Below are positions 56,607 through 64,000 of a stretch of 64,000 nt of DNA, in pieces. Where the stretch lies: assembly GCA_003008705.1 (NCBI GenBank), contig PDUO01000004.1:248001-312000 (forward strand), read 5' to 3'. The notes under the pieces are model-generated. The model saw only the letters and a list, made by a program, of their open reading frames with translations. It did not search any database and was not told where the DNA came from. This DNA comes from Pezicula radicicola (taxonomy: Eukaryota; Ascomycota; Leotiomycetes; Helotiales; Dermateaceae). The position numbers and the translations under genes were made by a program. How positions within the stretch are numbered: position 1 is the first letter of the stretch; each line of letters starts with the position of its first letter.

Positions 56607-58202
56607 ATGTCGGGTGAAGGAGCAAGTGAGCTTCCAATATACTACGGAAGTAAGACCTCCGATGGCGAACTTGTTAAAAGACCCCCTTCCAACATGGCAG
56701 ACCTGGCGCTGAGTTCTCCCACTCGCGCGTACCATCCTTCATCATCACAAGCATACTCTCCAGAACGTACTCCAGTAGAAGTACAGCACTCGGGTGAATC
56801 CATTGGCCCACCAGGTCTCAGACGTAGACCGAGTCAACAACCCACTCAACGTCGTCTTTCTGCTGGAGACTACGATCGCAAAGAAAGCTTCAACTCAAAT
56901 CGACCCTTCGTCCGCGATGATGGCTATTACCGCGAAGACGACCGAGACTATCGCAGCAGGCGAGACGACTATGAACGTAGTGTACACCCGGACAATTGGG
57001 AGCGTTCAAGACCACCACGGACTTATCGCAACACCCAATTCGATCAGCAGCCTCGTGCCAACTCGACCAAGCCATACTACGAGGAGACAGGAGCAGACTT
57101 TTCACAAGAGAGAAATTCTAATGGGTGGATTGTAAGCGAGAAACGACGACCTTCGGACGAAGAGAGCGTCGACGGATATAATTATGACCAGCACAAGAAA
57201 TTTGACGTCAAGAATATGACACCAGATCAGAGGAAGGAGGTCATGAGATTGCCTTGGATTGCATGGATGAACAGCGACCTGAAGAACCGTAAGTCACCAT
57301 ATATCCTTTTAGTCGACCTACCCAACTAATAACATTAAAAAGACTTCGTAGCAACACTTGGAGAATTTGTTGGAACAACCATGTTCTTATTCTTTGCTTT
57401 CGCTGGAACACAAGTCGCCAACGTTCAATCCACTGCTTCCACAGACTCAGCTGGCACAGCCGGAACGACCACTGGTGGAGCAACTGGTTTCAACATCGCA
57501 GTCTACTTGTACATTAGTGTTATCTTCGGATTCTCCCTCATGGTCAACGTCTGGGTCTTTTTCCGTATCTCCGGTGGCCTCTTCAACCCAGCCGTAACGC
57601 TGGCCATGACTCTCGTCGGCGCCATTCCCATTCCCCGCGCAATGTTCTTGCTTTTCGCCCAACTTGTAGGTGCCATCGCCGCCTCAGGAATGGTCCTTGG
57701 TCTTTTCCCGACCAAATTCAACGTCAGAACCACCTTATCCACTCAAACTAGTCTCGTCCAAGGTGTGTTCATCGAAGCAATCCTCACCGCAGAACTCGTC
57801 TTCACAATTTTCATGCTGGCAAAGGAAAAGCACAAGGCTACATTCATTGCACCCGTCGGTATCGGACTTGCCCTCTTCATCGCTGAAATGGTAGGCGTCT
57901 TCTACACCGGTGGCTCGCTCAACCCTGCACGCTCCTTCGGTCCTTGCGTTGTGACCTGGACTTGGGACCACGAGCACTGGATCTACTGGGTCGGACCCGT
58001 TATCGGATCTCTCATAGCAGTGTTCTTCTACAAATTTATCAAAATGCTCGAGTACGAGATGGCCAATCCTGGACAGGATGGTGACGATGAGAAGAATCCA
58101 CTCAAGAACGAGGAACTCCGACAACAAATTGCCCTCGAAAGACGACAACAAAAGATCCAAAGAACGCAGAGTCAGGCTCGGAGGCCTGCATCATATGACT
58201 GA
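56607..58202 (+). CDS. Aquaporin (MIP family) with long cytoplasmic N-terminus
   Basis: Membrane water or solute channel. Exons: 56607-57288 and 57343-58202, giving 513 residues; the 54-base intron splits a His codon (KN-HFVATLGEFVG). The first 220 or so residues are a hydrophilic, Arg/Asp/Tyr-rich, probably disordered tail, with repeated RRDDYERS, ERSRPPRTYRN and REDDRDYR. Six membrane helices follow with both pore motifs: GGLFNPAVTLAM and GGSLNPARSFGP, both NPA intact. The residue after the second NPA is Arg, then Ser, not the Asp of aquaglyceroporins, so a water-type pore is likelier. The C-terminal tail of about 50 residues is charged and coiled-coil-like (LKNEELRQQIALERRQQKIQ). Long N-terminal extensions occur in fungal MIPs and often regulate gating. 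Confidence 0.92.
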
Positions 58203-59964
58203 CGGGACTGGAACAGGCCAGAGGAGATGGAGATGGATATTGAGATGCCCATCGTCCATTACGTCCTTCGAGATAACAAGAGTAATGCGAGAGGAAAGAA
58301 TGTGGTATGGTGGAAAGAAATGAAGTAAATATAATAACGATGATGATAATTATTACGATGGGGTATTATGGCCTTGATGATGACGAGACGAGTCTCCTTG
58401 GGTCTGAAATGGCTTGTTAATCATCGGTCGATCAGCTACGGGTATGCTTTTGTTCTCCAGCCAGGGAGACATTTCCTTCTTGAAGAGGGAATTAGGGATA
58501 TGGAGGATTACGATGATGGGTTATGGGTACTTGCAATGACTTACTTTTGATGATTGACTGTGTAATATAGCGGAATAGGTACCTCTTTTTGGTGTTTGCT
58601 TAATTCGGGATAGTGGTTAGCTAGTACAAACAATGGAAAGGACTACCCTACTACTTTAATTTTCGTGCCTGGAGTTGTTATGTTGAACAGTGAAGTATAT
58701 TCTAAGATAGGCCTACAGCTCCCCTTACTTTTTCTCTCGGTAAAAAGCAATCTCTTTGTAATAGAGGTCTATAGGGCCTCTACAAAGCTATTAGCTCTGT
58801 ACAGAATACAAAATTAATAGAGTTGTTACCTCAAATGTGGCCTTCTGTGTGTTATCTATCTAGATAAATTTGTCACTTAACAATCCTTAAATACCATGGC
58901 TAAAACTTCATTGCGTGCTGTTATTAGAGAATACTACTATTCTCTTGATATATAATCTACAACCATCTACATACTCCACAGAAACCAGAACGAGTGCCTT
59001 TTCTGTAATTCGATATTACTACCTAGTTTACAGTAATTAGCTCTAGAATAAATTTCGATTAGTGTAACTAAAGTGACTTTAATAAATAATTAACTACTTA
59101 GGTATAGACATTCTAGTTACAAGTTGTGTGAATACAAGCTTTATAGCCTATAGATACAGCGTCCTCTAACAGGCTAATAGCTACTCTCGTTATAAGGGGA
59201 TTTATAGCGCTTAGACGCTAAAGGTAGGATAGTATAGGGCAACTATAGTGCTTAATCACTAAGCGGACGAGCCCTACAGGATCCTTAAGCGGTAATCTAC
59301 AAGCTCTAAGCCCTAAGCTACAGGCTTCATACCCTGTATTTGCACGACTTTTAACCGGAATCTCCGTGATTTAGGATACTTAGTTGACTTGAGTAATTCA
59401 CTTGATTTAACTAACTCACTATTTTAGTAACTCTCTTAACCCTAAACCATAGTAACAAAAAAACGGTAAATTACCTACATCAACTGAATTACTTAAACCT
59501 AATACAGACAGTACTTACAAATCTCACCAATTGACTAAATCTACCCACTTATAAAGCCACAAGTCTTAAGTTCTCAAAAACTACACTGATCCTAAGAGCT
59601 TTATTTACTGCATACAGTACAAGGCAACTAACCTACTACCCATTAGGTAATAGAATAAGGTAAACTCTAGCGTCGCTTACGGTATCGGATTCGGAAAGCT
59701 AAGCTACTTGTATCTAGAAATAAATTAAGCTTAGTGAGGTTAATGTGCATTCCCGTCTAACAAGTACAGTTGTCAGTCCTCGGACTAAAATCTGACGTTA
59801 GCTTAAAGCTTACTTCCTTCTTTGCTTTCTTTCTTCCTTTGCTTGCTTGCCTGCGCATCAAGATATATTTCCATCCTGTTTCCCTCCTTCAAAATTACAG
59901 TGACTTTTTTGAAAATTATTAGATATATCAAAGGTGTCAGTCCTGACCCCTTGGAAACAGCAAG
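58203..59964. other. AT-rich intergenic region
   Basis: 3' flank of the aquaporin, then an AT-rich region (58560-59720) with many CTA/TAG trinucleotides and no gene, plus three 18-base repeat units at 59387-59438. A rough tract of CTTTCTTTC and TTGCTTGC lies at 59812-59850, just before the broken hydrolase. Confidence 0.5.
59387..59438 (+). repeat. Three units of the dispersed 18-base repeat
   Basis: Units ACTTGAGTAATTCACTTG, ATTTAACTAACTCACTAT and a partial TTTAGTAACTCTCTTA follow the consensus of the array at 13387-13493. Confidence 0.55.
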
Positions 59965-61150
59965 ATGGCAGCAGCAAATAAACCATCCGTGGTGATTGTG
60001 CATGGTTAGTCAGTCATTTGAATATCCAAATCACTCACTAACTCACTCACTCTATATTTTCACTCTCCCCTCACTCCATCCACCATGCCCCTTTCCCCAA
60101 GCCAAAAAGTGAAAACAAAAAGAGAAGTAAAAACAAAAACTAACAACACCAAACCTCTTAAATAGGAGGCTGGCATACACCCCCACATTTCACCCCCTAA
60201 CAACCCATCTCCACTCAAAAAACTACACCTCAGTCCACACTCCCCAACTCCCTAGCTGTTCCTCCTACGACCCCACAATAACCATGTATCAAGACGCCTC
60301 CACAATCCGATCCCTTCTCTCAAAACTAATAGAAGAAGAAGAAAAAGATGTGATTGTTATTATGCATTCTTATGGAGGCACAGTTGGAACAGAGGCTATT
60401 GGAAAGACTTTTTCGAGGAAATGGAGAGAAGGGAAGGGATTGAAAGGTGGTGTGATTGGATTACTTTATATGTGTGCTATGATTTTTGAGGTTGGTGGAT
60501 GTAGTGCTTTGACATTTAAGGATTTTCCTTTGGATATTCAGGTTACTCTTGAGGTATTGTTTTTTTCCCTCCCGCCTTTTCCTCACCAAGTTCTTTCTTA
60601 TCTTTCAAGCTCTGCATCTCTCCCCCTCATTTCATTACTTCTATATCAAAGAAATCCTCTACGTATTCTTTGAAAAACATCCTAAGATTTATTCTAAGAG
60701 GATTACCGGATTTTCTTTATTTGAGTGCCTCCTAATACTATAATACTAATAACTATACTAACAACTAATCTCCCCACAAAAAAGGAAGACGGACTCTACA
60801 CAATGACACCAACCCAAGCAGCCTCAAACCTCTATCAAGACCTCCCTGTTTCTGCTTAAGAACACTGGATCTCGCAACTTAAATGCTTCTACGTAACAAC
60901 ACAATTAAACCCCCTCACAAACGCAGCATGGTTATATATCCCAACAACATATCTTTTCTGTACGGAAGATCGGAGTATTCAGATTGAAGCGCAGAGGATG
61001 ATGGTGGAGAAAATCAAGGGAGTTTTGGAGAAGGAGGGCATGGCGGGGTTGTTGAGGACTGAGAGTTGTGGGAGTGGTCATAGTCCTTTTTTGAGTATGC
61101 CTGAGAAGGTTGTTGACATTGTTGATGGGATTGTTGGGGGGTTGGTTTGA
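59965..61150 (+). pseudogene. Alpha/beta hydrolase-fold gene, broken (paralogue of the one at 40602)
   Basis: Three-exon layout as in the gene at 40602: exon 1 59965-60004 (NKPSVVIVHG), exon 2 60166-60553, exon 3 60785-61150. Exon 2 starts GGWHTPPHFTP and then meets TAA at 60198-60200; one missing base in the C run at 60193-60197 would explain it, because the next frame continues LTTHLHSKNY and on to TMYQDASTIRS. The nucleophile elbow VIVIMHSYGGTVGTEAI keeps its Ser. Exon 3 has an in-frame TAA at 60857-60859 (YQDLPVSA, stop, EHWISQ) and then the rest of the fold, with Asp in FCTEDRS and His in GSGHSPFLS, to the true stop at 61150. Donor GTATTG of intron 2 is weak. Two independent lesions indicate a pseudogene; a sequencing error in the C run cannot explain the second. 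Confidence 0.75.
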
Positions 61151-62002
61151 GGCGTTCGGTAAGAGGTTTGTGCGTTGTGGTGGGAAATGAGTGGTGTGTT
61201 GAAGTTATTTTCTTTTGATGGAGTTTTGTCAGGTGTAGGCGTTGTTATACAAGAAGAGGTCTAAGTTAGTTACTCAAATAGTGATTTACTTACGGAGTAA
61301 GACTAAATCTAAAAGAAATTAATATGCCGGCATAAAATTTGTAGCTACAGTAAGAAGTGCCAGGAAAAAGACCAAATATTTGTACAACACTTAGTCGTAA
61401 TATGATTTAATCTTGATAAAAGAGCTTCCTAATTTATGACCTGTTGTATGAGTTGTATGAGGTAGTCTAAACTTTGTATACAGCCTTGAGCTCTCGACTT
61501 ACTGACTGTGCCAATACACACCCTACCATGCTTCATTATATCAATAACCATATCCTAACAGTAAAAAAAGAAAGTAAGTACCCTGAGGGGTGGGTTGGAC
61601 TAGGGTAAGAATTTGCAGCTCTCTACGCTTTGAACTGATTTCGAGAGCCTTACACATATGAACTTGTTTCACAAGAGCAGATGTTGTTGAATTCGCGTCA
61701 ATTACTGTTACCTGCCTAAAGCACAAAGTGAGATGAGATCGTTGGTCCATCGCTCCTCCCGACGCAAAGCGGGGTCCATGCAAGAGAGCAATAGAACATC
61801 GAAAATGACCGACCAAAAGGAAAAGAAAACTCATGATAGCAGGCAGTTACATGTTGAAAAAAAGTAAAAAAGGAGACCCCTAAACACCGGTAGCACCATC
61901 CATAAGCCGCTATCCAGAGCTGTTATCAATCTTGACGCCTCCGCAGACTCCACTTGCCTATCCTCCATATCTCACATTAGGTAGCGCCTCTACGGCAATT
62001 AC
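61151..62002. other. Intergenic region
   Basis: 3' flanks of the hydrolase pseudogene (plus) and the NBR1-like gene (minus). A reverse-oriented fragment of the 18-base repeat may lie at about 61262-61290. Nothing else is recognised. Confidence 0.5.
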
Positions 62003-64000
62003 CTACTTCTTGGCGGCCTTAGCCTGCTCAACAAGGTACTCCTCGTCTCTGTATGACGAATTAGCGGAGTATCTTTGGGGCATTTGCTGAAAGAGTACTT
62101 ACGATGCATCCAGAATGTCATACTCCTCGTCGGTCAAGAAACCGTCATCAGTCTCCTCATCGAGTGGCTCATCAACGAAGTCTTCGAACTCATCGAGGTC
62201 AGATTGTGACTTTGTCTCAGGGTTTTCTACAGTCTCCTCGTGTATGCTCGTGGTAGGAGATTCCTTCTCGAGCTTAGGGAAGATCATCTGGCTGCGTTCA
62301 GCAACAGGCTCTTCCATTGGCTCCTCTTTGATAACAGGTGCAGGGACCTCGACATTGATGTCACACCACATTCTGGGGCCGAACTTGGTACCGTCTGGGC
62401 CAGTAAGGCGCCAGTATGACATGGCATTACCAGGTTGCTTAGGTGTTCTCATCAGAACGGTAAATCCAGCCTCTTGACCTGGTGCAACTTCGGTGTAGCA
62501 GGTGGTGCTCTCAGCAGCGCTGACAAGCTCATGAACGCTGGCTGGGTGGTCGGGGTCATTCGCACACATATTGTCACCACCAGTGAACTTGACGCTGCAT
62601 CCAGCTGGCCATGCAGAGTTACCACCATTACGGAGGTACCAAGTCTGCTCGAAGACAGAGTTTGGTGTGAATGTAGTGCCATCACGAACAGCGTCGCGGA
62701 CGAAGTAGGCAACCAATTCCTCCTTGACAGCTGGAACTGGAAGATCCTTGACCTCCTCAGTCTTGACTTCCTGCTTCTCCTCAACCTTCATAGCTGGCTG
62801 AACAATCTCTGCCTTGGACTCGCTTGGCTGGAGGTCTGCAACAGTCTGGACTTGAGTTGCGGCATTTGCTGACGCAGTTGGTGTCGTCTCAGTTGCCTTG
62901 GAAGTTGTACGACCACGGTGGCGGTCACCCATCACTGGCATGGCTGTACCATCACCATGCTCACCAATAGTGGTGATGTTAGCAAGACGAACAGGAGTTC
63001 TGAACTTGATAAGAGGATGTGTCTTGTTGTGCTGGTTGGATGGGCTTGCCTCGCAGTTGGCACAGAAATCAGTGTCGTGGCAGACAGCACACTTGTAGCG
63101 GTCTCCTTTGATGTAGCTTTGCACGCCACTGTTGGCGTTGCAAAGAGGCCCATCGCAGTAGATTCCCTGGTGACGAGCCTTGGTGGCATACCCAGAAACA
63201 GCCGCCATATCATAGAGAGGTTCGTAAATTGGTACAAATCGGTGACCTGGGTGGATGAAGCTGGAATTGACAATGCAGGTGGAACAGAAATCCCAGTCTG
63301 GGCAGTCAAGGCACTTATGTCGGACACCATAGACGTATTTGTCACAGCCATCACAGATAGCGTTATGGCTGGTGTTACGACCTGGTGCGAGCAATTCCTT
63401 TGCAAGCTCGTCGAGGTGCGTATCCTCAACAGCTGGGGAGAAGGCATGCTTGGGGTTATGGCCATGCTCCATGTTGACATGGCAAGCAATGCAAAGGTCG
63501 TAGTCATCACAAGTCGTACAAGTCACGAATTTGTCCTCAGGGAATTCTAAACATCATGTTAACCACCAGAAAAACATGTGGAAAGTTATGAAGACGTACC
63601 TTGAATGCAGGAATTGCAAGTGCGAGCAGCATCCATGTACTCTGGCTCCTCTGGAGCAACGAGAGTGACCTTAGACTCAGAGAACTGAGCAGCTTTTGGT
63701 GCAGCTTTAGGTGCAACAGTTTCTGTGGTGCTGTTGATAACCTTGCCATTCTTGACAAAACGCTTGATCATCCAGTGTCCCTCGCCCTTGCAGACAACGC
63801 CATCCTTGACACAGGTCTCACACAGATCAAAATCGCCATCATCACAAATACTGCAGTGGTAGTGCCCGTCTGGGATTTTATCATTGCAGTTGTTGCAGTG
63901 AACGGCAAAGATCTCGGTTGGCGCAGGAACACCGGTGTGGTTGCGGATGGAGTTCTGGCGCTCGTGGGATACGCCGGCAAGCTCCGCAAACCACTTCTCG
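62003..64000 (-). CDS. NBR1-like selective-autophagy receptor with ZZ fingers and FW domain, 5'-truncated
   Basis: Exons, minus strand: from the window edge down to 63600, then 62103-63546 and 62003-62048; phases agree and the product ends EQAKAAKK. At least three ZZ-type zinc fingers are visible with their Cys/His pairs (CNNCNDKIPDGHYHCSIC, then CDGCDKYVYGVRHKCLDC, then CDGPLCNANSGVQSYIKG plus CAVCHDTDFC), and a fourth, partly shown by CNSC and CTTCDDYDLCIAC. A linker leads to an NBR1-type FW domain with four Trp (TWYLRNGGNSAWPAGC, YWRLTGPDGTKFGPRMWCDI). The C-terminus is very acidic and contains EEYDIL, an Atg8-interacting (LIR)-type motif. In fungi and animals such proteins link cargo to Atg8 during selective autophagy. 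The N-terminal part lies beyond the window. Confidence 0.88.

Noticed and set aside
62918..63550. 210-codon plus-strand frame
   Set aside because: Antisense to the ZZ-finger exon of the NBR1-like gene; the sense frame has repeated Cys/His motifs.

Overview
The window is nuclear DNA of a filamentous ascomycete (Pezizomycotina). The evidence is gene style: introns of roughly 45-120 bases with GT-AG ends and CTRAC-type branch points, two Zn2Cys6 regulators, a HET-domain locus, a PalA/Rim20 orthologue, a LaeA-like methyltransferase and a fungal Met6. The AT-rich intergenic DNA would suit a leotiomycete, but that is a guess. All gene models were spliced by hand; exons are listed in each entry and checked for reading phase.

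Left third (1-28157): a 3'-truncated MFS anion:cation symporter gene (minus), a 215-base fold-back element, a PhyH-type Fe(II)/2-oxoglutarate dioxygenase (plus) and a five-exon Zn2Cys6 regulator (minus). These look like a small catabolic or biosynthetic cluster. CGG-N8-CCG elements lie in front of both the dioxygenase and the regulator. Next come a HET-domain pseudogene beside an AT-rich island, a 91-residue secreted protein, a 195-residue protein with two similar membrane segments, a GH128-type glucanase on a membrane anchor, an aldo-keto reductase, a 69-residue two-exon gene with a decayed duplicate beside it, a NirA/NIT4-like regulator with a 475-base intron inside its zinc cluster, a nine-exon LaeA-like methyltransferase and a 2EXR-type protein.

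Middle (28158-50000): housekeeping MET6 (cobalamin-independent methionine synthase), a 1170-residue VIT/vWA protein with an RGG box and a Gln/Met-rich stretch, an alpha/beta hydrolase whose nucleophile serine is replaced by glycine, a fringe-like type II glycosyltransferase, and the Bro1-domain ESCRT/pH-signalling protein PalA/Rim20.

Right (50001-64000): a 1350-residue disordered protein of unknown function, an aquaporin with a long cytoplasmic N-terminus, a broken second alpha/beta hydrolase related to the one at 40602, and the 3' part of an NBR1-like selective-autophagy receptor with ZZ fingers and an FW domain.

Intergenic DNA carries an 18-base repeat (consensus near ATTTGAGTAACTCACTTG) that recurs at several places, and two inverted-repeat elements. 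No tRNA, rRNA or CRISPR array was recognised.
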